The notes beneath the pieces are model-generated. The model was not told the origin of the DNA. It saw nothing but the letters and a program-made list of their open reading frames with translations, and did no database searches. The position numbers and the translations under genes are program-made. DNA of 64,000 nucleotides, taken from Cohnella sp. GbtcB17 (lineage in GTDB: Bacteria; Bacillota; Bacilli; Paenibacillales; Paenibacillaceae). Of the stretch, positions 1 to 8,448 are shown piece after piece (position 1 is the first letter of the stretch; every line of letters starts with the position of its first letter). The stretch covers positions 65,304 to 129,303 of the forward strand of contig NZ_JAGXJW010000012.1 of assembly GCF_019091135.1 (NCBI RefSeq), in the 5' to 3' direction.

Positions 1-690
1 GTTCTAACGGAGACTTCTAGCGGCATGCGCAACGGTCGGCGGGGCAAAGTAGTTCCAACGGGGACTTCTGGCGGCTGGCGCCGTGGTGGGCAGGGCAAAG
101 TAGTTCTAACGGAGACTTCTAGCGGCATGCGCAACGGTCGGCGGGGCAAAGTAGTTCCAACGGGGACTTCTGGCGGCTGACGCAACGGTCAGCGGGTCAA
201 AGTAGTTCCAATGGAGACTTCTGGCGGCTGGCGCCGTGGAGGGCAGGGCAAAGTAGTTCTAACGGAGACTTCCAGCGGCATGCGCAACGGTCGGCGGGGC
301 AAAGTAGTTCCAACGGGGACTTCTGACGGCTGGTGCACCGGTCGGCGGGGCAAAGTAGTTTCAGCAGAGACTTCCCGCAGCAGGCGCCGCGATCGGCGGA
401 TCAAAGTAGTTCCAATGGAGACTTCTAGCGGCATGCGCAACGGTCGGCCGATCAAAGTAGTTCCAACGGGGACTTCTGACGGCTGTGCACCGGTCGGCGG
501 GGCAAAGTAGTTTCAGCAGAGACTTCCAGCGGCATGCGCAACGGTCGGCGGATCAAAGTAGTTCCAATGGAGACTTCCAGCGATAGACGCACCGGTCAAC
601 GGATCAAAGTAGTTCCAACGGGGACTTCTAGCGGCAGGCGCACCGGTCTGCGGATCAAAGTAGCTCCAACGGAGACTTCTGCCAACTTCC
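1..690. repeat. 51-bp tandem repeat array (minisatellite), entering from the left edge
   Basis: The word CAAAGTAG recurs at 45, 96, 147, 198, 249, 300, 351, 402, 453, 503, 554, 605 and 656. Every step is 51 bases except one of 50. Units differ by scattered substitutions; the best-kept core is AAAGTAGTTCCAACGGGGAC followed by TTCT. Because 51 is a multiple of three, units read through as 17-residue repeats on both strands. However, the plus frame meets TGA at 178 and the 50-base unit breaks the frame, and no ribosome site is seen. The core of each unit can fold into a small stem (AAGT with ACTT, TTCC with GGGG or GGAG). I read it as non-coding; function unknown. Confidence 0.9.
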
Positions 691-724
691 GCACCCTTCG
701 ACGATCATCCATCTGCCCAAATTT

Positions 725-766
725 AAAAACCGTTCTTCGCTATGGCCGAAGAACGGTTTTTTTCGC
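725..766. terminator. Bidirectional rho-independent terminator
   Basis: The arms AACCGTTCTTCG and CGAAGAACGGTT surround a short loop. A T-run follows on the plus strand and an A-run precedes it, so it can work both ways. It ends the leftward operon whose last gene stops at 792, and perhaps a gene beyond the repeat array. Confidence 0.85.
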
Positions 767-791
767 ATAAAAAGGTTCACGCCCTACTGTA

Positions 792-1871
792 TTACGCGCT
801 GTAAATCAACGGATTTTGCCGCCTGCACTCTTCCATGACCCACATCTGCTGGCGCACCTGCTCCGGCGTGATCTCGAGCGGCGCGCCTTCCGTCAGCGAG
901 CGGTGCAGCATCAGGTACAGCTTTTCGGTCATGTAGCCGAACAGGCTTTGCCCCTCGGGCAGCGCCATCGACCATTCGTCGCCGTGCCAGGTCAGCGTCT
1001 CATTGCAGTAGGCGGGCAGTCCCGCCGCGTTGAACAGCGGCTCCTTCACGAGCTGCTGCGCCGGCGCTTCCTCGGGCTTGAAGTACCGCCACTCCAGATG
1101 CTCCGGGCTGCCGTGCAGGCCTCCGTTCGTCCCTTGTATATTGAAGGAATCCTGCGGATAGGCGCAGCAGGACGAGATCTCGATATCGATCGTCGGGCGG
1201 CCTGGACCTCGCATAAGGAGCTTCACGTAGTCTTCCGCATCCCCGAACGTATTCGCCCGGTCCATAATGCATGTAATTTGCGGCAGCGCGTCGTTGCCGA
1301 ACAGCTGCAGCGCCTGGTCGACCGGATGCGGACCGGTGTTCATCAGGTTGCCGCCGTTGTTGCTCTGCAGCGTCTGCCAGTCCCAGCGGCGGGCGAAGCC
1401 GTTCATCTCCATGCTCACCTGCACGATGCGGCCGAGCACGCCGGAGTCGATGACGTTGCGAATTTGCTGGAAGGCCGGGTGGTACCTGGACTGCTGGAAA
1501 ACGGCGAGCAGCTTGCCCGAACGCTTGGACGCCTCGATGAGCCGGTCGACCTCCTCGGGCGTCTTGGCCAGCGGCTTTTCGCACAGGACGTTAAAGCCTT
1601 TGTTCAGCAGCTCCAGCGTGATCGGAAAATGCTGATGGCTCGGCGACGCGTTGACGACGAGGTCGAGCGGCTCGCCGGCGACCATTGCCTCCCACGTCTC
1701 GTATGCGCGACACCCGAATTCCTCCTCGGCCCGCACCCTGCGCTCCGGAATGGAATCGGCGATCGCCGCGATGCGGTATTGCGCGGGCAGCAGTTCGAGC
1801 AGCTTGCCGTGGATGTCGCGGCCGCTGCGGCCCTGTCCGATGATGCCGACCTTTAATGGAGTTGCCGTCAT
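792..1871 (-). CDS. Gfo/Idh/MocA family NAD(P)-dependent oxidoreductase
   Basis: 359 aa, a normal length for the family and cytosolic (no signal peptide). The N-terminal Rossmann fold opens with VGIIGQGRSG (residues 8-17). The family signature CEKP is at 97-100, and a TGPHPVDQ stretch sits where the catalytic His of the C-terminal domain lies. The family oxidises or epimerises sugars and cyclitols; the substrate cannot be read from sequence. It is the last gene of the nag operon. Its ATG overlaps the stop of the araC-type gene by four bases (ATGA), so the two are translationally coupled. A role in modifying the sugar that NagA and NagB finally handle is inference from context. Confidence 0.9.
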   Translation of the reverse strand: MTATPLKVGIIGQGRSGRDIHGKLLELLPAQYRIAAIADSIPERRVRAEEEFGCRAYETWEAMVAGEPLDLVVNASPSHQHFPITLELLNKGFNVLCEKPLAKTPEEVDRLIEASKRSGKLLAVFQQSRYHPAFQQIRNVIDSGVLGRIVQVSMEMNGFARRWDWQTLQSNNGGNLMNTGPHPVDQALQLFGNDALPQITCIMDRANTFGDAEDYVKLLMRGPGRPTIDIEISSCCAYPQDSFNIQGTNGGLHGSPEHLEWRYFKPEEAPAQQLVKEPLFNAAGLPAYCNETLTWHGDEWSMALPEGQSLFGYMTEKLYLMLHRSLTEGAPLEITPEQVRQQMWVMEECRRQNPLIYSA

Positions 1872-2788
1872 TTGTTCATCCCTCTTTCTCCGATAGGCCC
1901 GGCGATGCCGCCGAACGTTTTTTTGTATTCCGTCGGGGTGATGCCCGTGCGCTTCTTGAACGTGCGGATAAAGTGGCTGAGATGCCGGTAGCCGACCTGG
2001 AATCCGATCTGCGTGACCGTGAGCGACTGCCGCCGGATGAGCTCCTTCGCCCGCTCGATGCGAACTTCGTTCACGTAATCTATGAACGACTGCCCGGTCA
2101 CCTGCTTGAACATATGGCTGAAATAAGCCGGCGCCATATTCGCGATATAAGCGCCGTGCTCGAGCGGAATGTCCTGGCTGTAATTGTCGTGCACGTACCG
2201 CCTGGCTTCTTCGATCGGCTCTTTGTCGACGGCGGCCGCCTGCTTGCCCGGCTTGCGCCGGACCGCGCGGTATTCGCGCTCCGCCACCATGAGCAGCTTC
2301 AGCAGGGACAGCCGGATCGCGAACTCGTAGCCGTTCTCCTTGTGGTCGTATTCGTCCTGCATGTCCTGCAGCAGCTGCAGGACGAGCGGCTGCCTTTGCT
2401 TACCGACATGCAGCCAGGAGTATGGCGCGGCCGCGAGCCCCGGCATAAGGTAGCGCTTCAGCGCTTCCTCCATCGGTCCCAGATGACCCTCCAGCAGCTC
2501 CGGCGCGAAGTCGGCCATGATCAGCTCGAACGCGCGGTCCTCGATGCCGCTGATGCTGTGACCGGTACCCGGCGCGATAATGAACAGATCCCCTTGGCTG
2601 ACGGTCAGCGACTTGCCCAGCATCTGGTGATTGCACACCCCGTGGCGGACGTAGACGATCTGGACGTAATCGTGCATATGCAGGCTTTGCTTCAGGGACG
2701 GGCTGTCGTAACTGAATATTTTAAAAGGAAACTCCCTGTTCAGCTGGTCTCTGCCGTGGTAATACGGCATATCCAAGTCTTCGTTCAT
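1868..2788 (-). CDS. AraC family transcriptional regulator
   Basis: 306 aa. The N-terminal half (about 20-170) is a cupin-like effector domain. The C-terminal ~100 residues form the double helix-turn-helix of AraC/XylS proteins: an RRYVHDNYSQDIPLE start, then AYFSHMFKQVTGQSF, and a second helix-turn-helix at YRHLSHFIRTFKKRTG ending in PTEYKK. It lies inside the leftward sugar operon, 16 bases after the TIM-barrel gene and overlapping the following dehydrogenase gene. It is therefore probably the local, self-expressed regulator responding to the operon's sugar (inference). Confidence 0.93.
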   Translation of the reverse strand: MNEDLDMPYYHGRDQLNREFPFKIFSYDSPSLKQSLHMHDYVQIVYVRHGVCNHQMLGKSLTVSQGDLFIIAPGTGHSISGIEDRAFELIMADFAPELLEGHLGPMEEALKRYLMPGLAAAPYSWLHVGKQRQPLVLQLLQDMQDEYDHKENGYEFAIRLSLLKLLMVAEREYRAVRRKPGKQAAAVDKEPIEEARRYVHDNYSQDIPLEHGAYIANMAPAYFSHMFKQVTGQSFIDYVNEVRIERAKELIRRQSLTVTQIGFQVGYRHLSHFIRTFKKRTGITPTEYKKTFGGIAGPIGERGMNK

Positions 2789-2804
2789 GAAGCACCGCCT
2801 ATCG

Positions 2805-3656
2805 TTACGCCGTGGCGATCAGCCTGCGAACCGCCGCGAAGTCGTGTTCCAAACGCTCGTACGCCGGAAACGGCGCATGGCACTCCAGCGTCACCCAATC
2901 CGAGTAGCCCGTCTCGCGCAGCGCGTCGAACAGCGGCCGGTGATCGGCTCCGCCCTCGCCCAGCCGGCTTTGCAGGAACAGCTCCCTGCCGTGGCGGGTC
3001 GTATCCGCGAACGTGCCCGGCGCGCCCTGCTCGGCGACGCGAAGCTCATCCTTGACGTGGACGTGCATCAAGCGGCGGCCCAGCCGCAGGACGGATTCCC
3101 GGCCGTAATCCGTGTCGGTGATGTACATGTTGCCGGCATCGTGAATCATGCCGACGTTGTCGCGCCCGATCAGGTCGAGCAGGCGCAGGCTGCTGTCCAC
3201 CGTTTCGACGAGCGAGTTGTTGTGAATCTCCATCAGGACGTTGACCTCGTGCTTCGCAGCCTCTTCGGCGATCGCCCTCATCCAATGCGCGGCCTTGGCG
3301 TAGTGATAGTCCTGCGCCTTGAAGGCGTTGGGACCGCCGGGGAAAACGCGGATCATACGCGTGCCCAGCACGTCTGCGATCTCGAGCAGCCGCTTGAATT
3401 CCTCGAAATATTTCTCCGCCTGGCTGTCGTCCGCATCGGAGAAGCCGCCGATATAGCTGGCCAGAACGGGAATCGGGAGCGCCAGGCTGTCCGAGAGCGC
3501 TTTGACCTCCTTGACCCTCGTCATGCTACTGGCCGGGGAGATGTGGGGCTCGCGCGCCGCGATCTCGATTCCGTCCAAGCCCAGCCGTTTCGTCAAATGC
3601 ATCGCTTCCTGAATGCTGTGCTCGATGAAAACTCCGCTGAATGCCGCAAACTTCAT
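2805..3656 (-). CDS. Xylose-isomerase-like TIM-barrel protein (sugar phosphate isomerase/epimerase family)
   Basis: 283 aa, the typical length of AP-endonuclease-2-like TIM barrels. The opening MKFAAFSGVF, the DGIEIAAREPH strand, the LMEIHNN motif, the MIHDAGNMYIT motif (metal-binding acid) and the closing WVTLECHAPF give the usual pattern of metal ligands (Glu, Asp, His, Glu). Members isomerise, epimerise or eliminate from sugars and cyclitols, and the reaction cannot be told from sequence alone. It lies between nagA (28-base gap) and the AraC gene (16-base gap). It is a second, diverged member alongside the gene at 6687-7541. Confidence 0.88.
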   Translation of the reverse strand: MKFAAFSGVFIEHSIQEAMHLTKRLGLDGIEIAAREPHISPASSMTRVKEVKALSDSLALPIPVLASYIGGFSDADDSQAEKYFEEFKRLLEIADVLGTRMIRVFPGGPNAFKAQDYHYAKAAHWMRAIAEEAAKHEVNVLMEIHNNSLVETVDSSLRLLDLIGRDNVGMIHDAGNMYITDTDYGRESVLRLGRRLMHVHVKDELRVAEQGAPGTFADTTRHGRELFLQSRLGEGGADHRPLFDALRETGYSDWVTLECHAPFPAYERLEHDFAAVRRLIATA

Positions 3657-3684
3657 TGTCGTTCCCCCTGTCCTCGATAAACGC

Positions 3685-4860
3685 TCATCGTTCGCCCGCG
3701 CCGGCTTCGCCCGGGTAGACGATCTTCCCGGCCTTGCACGTCCGTTCGATCCGAAGCTTGCCGCCGTCTTGCCTGAACAACGCGATATCCGCCGGGGCGC
3801 CTGCGGACAATCCCGCCCCCGCGGGCAGCCGCATAAATCCCGCCGGCCTGACCGAGGCCATGTCCCAAGCGTCCGCCAGGCTCGCGATGCCGCGCTCCGT
3901 CATTTGCTCGATGCCCCAGAGGAGCATCTGCGCGGATCCGGCCAGTATCTTCTCCTGCTCCGCCAGATGCAGCCGGCCTTGCGGCGTCAGGACGACGCGG
4001 CCGCCGATGTGCGTCGTGTATTCGCCCGGCGGCATGCCGCTCAGGTACACGGCGTCGCTGACGAGCATCGCCTTCTCGCCCTTCGCCTTTATGACGACCT
4101 TCAGCACCTGGTCCGGCAGATGAAAGCCGTCCGCGATCAGGCAAGTGTGCAGTTCGTCCTGAGCCAGCTGCTCCCACAGATAGTTCGGATGGCGAGGCAG
4201 CATGAGATGGGCGCCGTTGCCGAAGTGCGTCGACAGGCGCGCGCCGGAGGCGACCGCTTCCTTGATCTGCTCGGCAGTGGCGGCCGTATGGCCGATGGAC
4301 ACCGTGACGCCGCTGTCCGTGCAGCGGCGGATGAACGCGCCGCACCCTTCCCACTCGGGCGACAGCGTAAGGATGGCGATGCGGCCGCCGGCCGCTTCCT
4401 GCCATTTGCAGAACAGCTCCCAATCGGGTGCTCTGACGAACTCCAGCGCATGCGCGCCGCGCGCGCCGTCCTCGGGCGAGATGAACGGCCCCTCCAGGTG
4501 GATGCCCGCGATGCAAGCGGCCGCGTCCGTATCTTGTTCACAAGCTTCGGCGATGGCCGCGACCTGGGAAGCGATCGCCGCCCGCGCGTTCGTGATGACG
4601 GTCGGATAGAAGGCGGTCACGCCTTCCCGCCGCAGCTCGCGCGCCACCGTCCCCGGCAGGTCGTGCGGGATCGGCGAGCGGTTGAAGTCGAGCCCGGCGA
4701 AGCCGTTGAGCTGAAGATCGACCAGTCCCGGCGCCGCGTACGGCAGCGTGGCCCGCTCGGCCGGGCCGGCATCCACGGGCGCGACCCGCGCGATTTTCCC
4801 GGCCTCGACTTCGATCTCCACGGGCTCCCCTGTGCGATAATGGAGCGCCTTGAGGATCAT
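3685..4860 (-). CDS. nagA: N-acetylglucosamine-6-phosphate deacetylase
   Basis: 391 aa. It hydrolyses GlcNAc-6-P to glucosamine-6-P and acetate. The metal and catalytic residues are in place: Glu123 in GIHLEGPF, His191 in SIGHTAA, His212 in STHFGNGAH and the catalytic Asp269 in LVSDAV. The N-terminal motif is DLQLNG (Gln50, Asn52) rather than HxH, as in the single-metal E. coli type. The frame is open further upstream, but the ATG at 4860 is chosen because it overlaps the nagB stop as ATGA and begins the conserved N-terminus. NagA and NagB catalyse consecutive steps. Confidence 0.95.
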   Translation of the reverse strand: MILKALHYRTGEPVEIEVEAGKIARVAPVDAGPAERATLPYAAPGLVDLQLNGFAGLDFNRSPIPHDLPGTVARELRREGVTAFYPTVITNARAAIASQVAAIAEACEQDTDAAACIAGIHLEGPFISPEDGARGAHALEFVRAPDWELFCKWQEAAGGRIAILTLSPEWEGCGAFIRRCTDSGVTVSIGHTAATAEQIKEAVASGARLSTHFGNGAHLMLPRHPNYLWEQLAQDELHTCLIADGFHLPDQVLKVVIKAKGEKAMLVSDAVYLSGMPPGEYTTHIGGRVVLTPQGRLHLAEQEKILAGSAQMLLWGIEQMTERGIASLADAWDMASVRPAGFMRLPAGAGLSAGAPADIALFRQDGGKLRIERTCKAGKIVYPGEAGAGER

Positions 4861-5639
4861 CGTTCCGCCTCCCCGTACGAATCGAGGTCGACGTACAAGG
4901 TGCAGTCCGGATGATTTCTCAAAATGGTGGACGGGCAAGCCGTCGCGACCGGCTCGCTGAGCGTGCGCGCTACGGCCTCCCGCTTGGTCGGCCCCGGCAC
5001 GACGCAATACAGATGTGCGCCGGAGAGAAGCGCGGGCACCGTCAGCGTCAGCGCATGCGTCGGCACCGCGTCGATATCGGGAAAGCAGCCGTCGTTGACC
5101 TGCTGTCGTCTGCACGCCTCGTCGAGTTCAACCGGCTTGACGAGCAGGAGGTCGTCGAAGTCGGCAACCGGCGGATCGTTGAAGGCGATATGCCCGTTCT
5201 CGCCGATGCCGAGGCAGACGATATCGATCGGCCCCTCCGCCAGCAGCGCCGCATACCGGCTGCATTCGGCTTCGCTGCCGTTCGCGCTGTCGATCAGATG
5301 CACCCTGCCCGGTTTAACCCGGTCGAACAGCCTGCCCTGCAGGTAGCGCGCAAACGCTTGGGGAGCGCCAGCAGGCAGCCCCAAATATTCGTCCATATGA
5401 AACGCGACAATTCGCGACCAATCGATATCCGGGTCCGACGCCAGCGCGTCCAGCGTCTCGTTCTGCGACGGCGCTGCCGCAAAAATCATGCGGATGACCG
5501 GCTTGGTCCGCAGAAGTTCTTTTATTTTCGCAGCGACATCGGATCCTGCCGCCGCGCCCATTTCGCCGCGCGTCCGGTACACCCGGACTTTCAAATCGTC
5601 CGCCTTCGCTTCCTTGACGGGCTGCTGCAGAACCGTCAT
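4857..5639 (-). CDS. nagB: Glucosamine-6-phosphate deaminase
   Basis: 260 aa. It converts glucosamine-6-P to fructose-6-P and ammonia. Diagnostic motifs are FHMDEYLGL (catalytic Asp83), GIGENGHIAFND (144-155), HALTLT (195-200) and CPSTILRNH near the C-terminus. GENGH replaces the commoner GxDGH, and AAAPSQNETL replaces the commoner ASGxSP start of the phosphate-binding loop, so it is a somewhat diverged member. Both ends overlap neighbours by four bases (ATGA with the dehydrogenase gene upstream and with nagA downstream), which indicates tight translational coupling. Confidence 0.95.
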   Translation of the reverse strand: MTVLQQPVKEAKADDLKVRVYRTRGEMGAAAGSDVAAKIKELLRTKPVIRMIFAAAPSQNETLDALASDPDIDWSRIVAFHMDEYLGLPAGAPQAFARYLQGRLFDRVKPGRVHLIDSANGSEAECSRYAALLAEGPIDIVCLGIGENGHIAFNDPPVADFDDLLLVKPVELDEACRRQQVNDGCFPDIDAVPTHALTLTVPALLSGAHLYCVVPGPTKREAVARTLSEPVATACPSTILRNHPDCTLYVDLDSYGEAER

Positions 5640-6682
5640 TCGGCTCGCTCCTTCGCTTGATGTTCCCCGATCACAATCTCCGTCCCGCGGCTCGCGCTAT
5701 CATAGATCGCCTCGACCAGCCTGACCGCCCGCCAGCCGTCCTCGCCCGAGCTGAGCGGCTCGGTTCCGGTCTCGATAGCGGCGATAATGTCGAGGAACTG
5801 GCTCTGGTGAAACTCCGTGACGATGCTCTTCGGATCGGTCACGCCGCCGTAGGCCTGCTCCTGCGCCCAGTTCGGCCGCTCCCAGCCGGGTACCGCCCAG
5901 CGCACGATCGAGCTGCCCTCGAGCTTGATCGTTCCTTGCTCGCCGTACAGCGTGACCGTGGCGGGATAACCCGGCTGCACGCTCGTCGAAGCCATCACCG
6001 TGCCGTACGCGCCGCTCTCGAATTGCAGGATCGCCAGCCCCAGGTCTTCGGCCTCCATGCGGTGCGTGAGCGTGGCCGTCTTGCCGAATACCGTGCGCGC
6101 GTCTCCCGCGAACCACAGCAGCAGGTCCAGGCCGTGAATGCCCTGGTTCATAAGCGCCCCGCCGTCCTGGGCGATCGTGCCGCGCCATTCGGCGCTGTCG
6201 TAGTAGGCTTGGGTCCGGTAAAAAGGAAGCGTCATCTCCGCCAGCAGCAGTCTGCCGAGCGCGCCCGCGTCCAGCACCCGCTTGATCAGCTGGTTGTTGG
6301 CCTCGAACCTGCGCTGGGCGATCGACGAGAGGACGAGGCCGCGCTCGCGGGCCGTGTCCGCCATTCGCCGCGCATCCCGCGCGCTCATCGCCATCGGCTT
6401 TTCTACGATCAGATGCTTGCCCGCGTTCAGCGCATCGAGCCCGATGGACGCATGGCTGCCGCTCGAGGTCGTCACGCAGACGATGTCGATATCGTCACGG
6501 CCGAGCAGCTCCCGGTAGTCGGTGACCCAATCGCAGCCTTCCCGCTCCGCGAGCGCCCGCGCCCGGCTCTCGGTTCTGCTGGAGACCGCGACCAGCTTCG
6601 CGTCATCGATCTGTCCGATCGCCTCGACATGCCTCTCCGCGATATCCCCGCAGCCGATAAGCCCGAACCTCCATTGCGCCAT
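5636..6682 (-). CDS. Gfo/Idh/MocA family oxidoreductase
   Basis: 348 aa. The Rossmann motif FGLIGCGDIAERH opens the protein, VEKP is at 93-96, and the conserved GALMNQGIHGLD holds the presumed catalytic His. The ATG at 6682 is chosen because AAGGAGG lies nine bases upstream; an upstream in-frame start would add seven arginine-rich residues and lacks a ribosome site. The gene begins four bases after the preceding TIM-barrel gene and overlaps nagB. It is only distantly similar to the product of 792-1871, so the operon carries two different dehydrogenases of one superfamily. Confidence 0.92.
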   Translation of the reverse strand: MAQWRFGLIGCGDIAERHVEAIGQIDDAKLVAVSSRTESRARALAEREGCDWVTDYRELLGRDDIDIVCVTTSSGSHASIGLDALNAGKHLIVEKPMAMSARDARRMADTARERGLVLSSIAQRRFEANNQLIKRVLDAGALGRLLLAEMTLPFYRTQAYYDSAEWRGTIAQDGGALMNQGIHGLDLLLWFAGDARTVFGKTATLTHRMEAEDLGLAILQFESGAYGTVMASTSVQPGYPATVTLYGEQGTIKLEGSSIVRWAVPGWERPNWAQEQAYGGVTDPKSIVTEFHQSQFLDIIAAIETGTEPLSSGEDGWRAVRLVEAIYDSASRGTEIVIGEHQAKERAE

Positions 6683-6686
6683 TCGC

Positions 6687-7541
6687 CTACACCTCCTTCG
6701 CAAGCGCGCGCAGCGCGTCGAGCGTCATGCGGGTCCCCGTCATCCGGCTGCCGCCTGCGGGCACGAAGTGCGTCTCGATCGTAAAAAGCCCTTCGTAGCC
6801 GTCCGCCGCGAGCGCCCTCAGCTGCGCGATGACCGGCACGTCTCCGGAGCCGAGCGGCACGCAGCGCGCCTTGCCGTCGGGACCGAAGCAGGCGTCCTTC
6901 AGATGCACGTGGGCCGCATACGGTTTGATCGTCTCGTAGCCTAGCGGGTACGCTTCATTGCCTGCATGCGCCTCGTTGCCCGGATCCCACAGCGCGCGCA
7001 GCGCCGGCGAATCGACCGCGCGGACGAGCTCCGCCACCTCGCGCGCCGAGCCGCCGTTGCACGAAGCTTCGTTTTCGAGCAGCAGCGTCACGCCCGCCTG
7101 GCTCGCGATATCTGCCGCGCGCCGAAGGTGCCCGGCGATCTCCTCCGCATAGCGCTCCGGCTCCCGCTCGCGCCAGAAGGAGAAAATCCGTATCCGCGTC
7201 GTGCCCATCAGCTCCGCCAGCGCGATCACTCGCGACAGCTTGTCGAAGTGAGCCTCGACGCTCTCCTCCGGGGCGCCGAACGTGTCGCCGGTCGCGACCG
7301 GTCTCGCGGGATCCAGCGCGCACTTGAACACCGGCGAGGCGATCGCGGATATGTACAGCCCCCTCGCCTCCGCCAGTCGGCGGACCTTCATCGCCTGTTC
7401 GTCGCTCAGACTCGCTGCATTTTGCCCGTCGACGACCCGTACCTCCACATGCGCCAGTTCCTGCTCAGCCGCCCAGTCCAGCGCTTCCTCGTAACGGTCG
7501 GACACTTCGTCCGTCAGCACGCCCAATCTGCTTAAGAACAC
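6687..7541 (-). CDS. Xylose-isomerase-like TIM-barrel protein (sugar phosphate isomerase/epimerase family)
   Basis: 284 aa with a GTG start at 7541; AAGGGG lies about eight bases upstream, whereas the GTG at 7547 is too close to it. The fold pattern is that of AP-endonuclease-2-like barrels: LAHVEVRVVDGQ, RIRIFSFWRE, LLLENEASC (metal Glu), ALWDPGNEAHAG (metal Asp), AAHVHLKD (metal His) and LFTIETHF (metal Glu). It is the first gene of the sugar operon. The reaction is unknown; keto-aldose isomerisation, epimerisation or beta-elimination from a 3-keto-glycoside are all chemically possible for this family. Confidence 0.88.
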   Translation of the reverse strand: MFLSRLGVLTDEVSDRYEEALDWAAEQELAHVEVRVVDGQNAASLSDEQAMKVRRLAEARGLYISAIASPVFKCALDPARPVATGDTFGAPEESVEAHFDKLSRVIALAELMGTTRIRIFSFWREREPERYAEEIAGHLRRAADIASQAGVTLLLENEASCNGGSAREVAELVRAVDSPALRALWDPGNEAHAGNEAYPLGYETIKPYAAHVHLKDACFGPDGKARCVPLGSGDVPVIAQLRALAADGYEGLFTIETHFVPAGGSRMTGTRMTLDALRALAKEV

Positions 7542-7643
7542 TCGCACGCCCCCTTCGCCACGCTTTCTTCCTCTACTATAGCAACATCGCGTCCATAGAA
7601 GTTGACGTTTTTTGCGAAGGTATTTTACATTTTTTAAGGATGC

Positions 7644-7673
7644 AAAAAAGCCCTCGGCCATAAGACCGAGAGC
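7644..7673 (-). terminator. Rho-independent terminator of the DUF4177 operon
   Basis: On the minus strand GCTCTCGG and CCGAGGGC pair around an eight-base loop and are followed by six T. It lies after the gene ending at 7720 and separates that operon from the nag operon. Confidence 0.88.
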
Positions 7674-7719
7674 TTCGTGCATATGTAGATCGAGCGGGTC
7701 TGCCGCTCTTGCGTTTCTT

Positions 7720-7917
7720 CTATAGTTGACGTTTGAAAACGACGATGATGTCGCGGGAAGCGCCTTGTCCCTGACTCGTATCGAAGCAGGACACCAGCTC
7801 CCAGCCTTCATACCCGTAGCGGTTCAGCTCGTCCTGGAACTCCTGCTCGTCGACCTTGCCGCCCAGCCAGCCGCCGGTCTTGTACTTCAACGTGCAATAT
7901 TCCCACTTCGCTCCCAT
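7720..7917 (-). CDS. DUF4177 domain protein
   Basis: 65 aa, the whole protein being one DUF4177 domain. It starts with KWEYCTLKY, has the central LNRYGYEGWELVS motif typical of the family, and ends in IIVVFKRQL. Small proteins of this type are common in Gram-positive bacteria; no biochemical role is established. It follows the gene at 7944-8270 after 26 bases and is closed by a terminator, so the two make a bicistronic unit. Confidence 0.85.
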   Translation of the reverse strand: MGAKWEYCTLKYKTGGWLGGKVDEQEFQDELNRYGYEGWELVSCFDTSQGQGASRDIIVVFKRQL

Positions 7918-7943
7918 CGCGGTTTCTCCTCCCCAGTGTGCGC

Positions 7944-8270
7944 TTAGGCCTGCTGTTCCCCAAAAAACATCTCGTGCGCAAGCGCCGTCTGGATGCGCGA
8001 TTCTTCGTCAGTGAGCTTGCGGATCAGCTCCATCTCGACCTCCGTCACTTCTTCCCCTTGGAAGTTGATCTCGGCGATCGAGGCGACGATCCGGACGATG
8101 GCGACCGCTTTGTTGTCGGGCGCGTATGCGATGACCTTCTGTCCCGTGGGAAATACGCGGAACTGCTTCTTGACCATCTTGCCCCGCCCATACTCAAGCA
8201 GCTCGTACAGCTCCTGCTCGGACTTGAATTTACATACCGAATTGAATTCCGTCTGGAATCCCATTTGCAT
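7944..8270 (-). CDS. Conserved small protein of unknown function
   Basis: 108 aa, soluble, with no signal or membrane segment. The N-terminal half (NSVCKFKSEQELYELLEYGR) looks like a helix-bearing small alpha/beta domain and contains a basic GKMVKKQFRVFPTG strand. The C-terminal half is acidic and helical (VTEVEMELIRKLTDEESR). I do not recognise a named family. It is first in a two-gene operon with the DUF4177 gene. Confidence 0.7.
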   Translation of the reverse strand: MQMGFQTEFNSVCKFKSEQELYELLEYGRGKMVKKQFRVFPTGQKVIAYAPDNKAVAIVRIVASIAEINFQGEEVTEVEMELIRKLTDEESRIQTALAHEMFFGEQQA

Positions 8271-8353
8271 CCCTCCGACCTTAGGCTTGTGCTGCTATTA
8301 TAAACCGTAGACCGCCCGCAAAGAAAGGCAGCGTCGTCCGATCAAACCAAAAA

Positions 8354-8399
8354 GGACCGGCACCCGGCTCGTCCGAAAACGAAGCGCAAGGTCCGGTCC
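8354..8399. other. Hairpin in the 8271-8579 gene-free stretch
   Basis: GGACCGG (8354-8360) pairs with CCGGTCC (8393-8399) around a GC-rich interior. On the minus strand it is followed by TTTTTGG, like a terminator, but no minus-strand gene ends here. Apart from this hairpin and the sigma-gene promoter I see nothing else in the stretch. Confidence 0.4.
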
Positions 8400-8419
8400 A
8401 AAATAATTCGAAGTTGATG

Positions 8420-8448
8420 TTGTATAAAAGCCTAGCTCGTGATATAAT
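8420..8448 (+). promoter_or_regulatory. SigA-type promoter of the sigma-factor gene
   Basis: TATAAT at 8443-8448 is preceded by TG one base upstream (extended -10). TTGTAT lies at 8420-8425 with a 17-base spacer. The transcript would have a leader of about 125 bases before the TTG start at 8580. Confidence 0.65.

Noticed and set aside
1-690. CRISPR array or repeat-protein gene
   Set aside because: There is no alternation of constant repeat and unique spacer; the whole 51-bp unit is repeated with drift. As coding sequence it has an in-frame TGA at 178, a frame break at the 50-base unit and no ribosome site.
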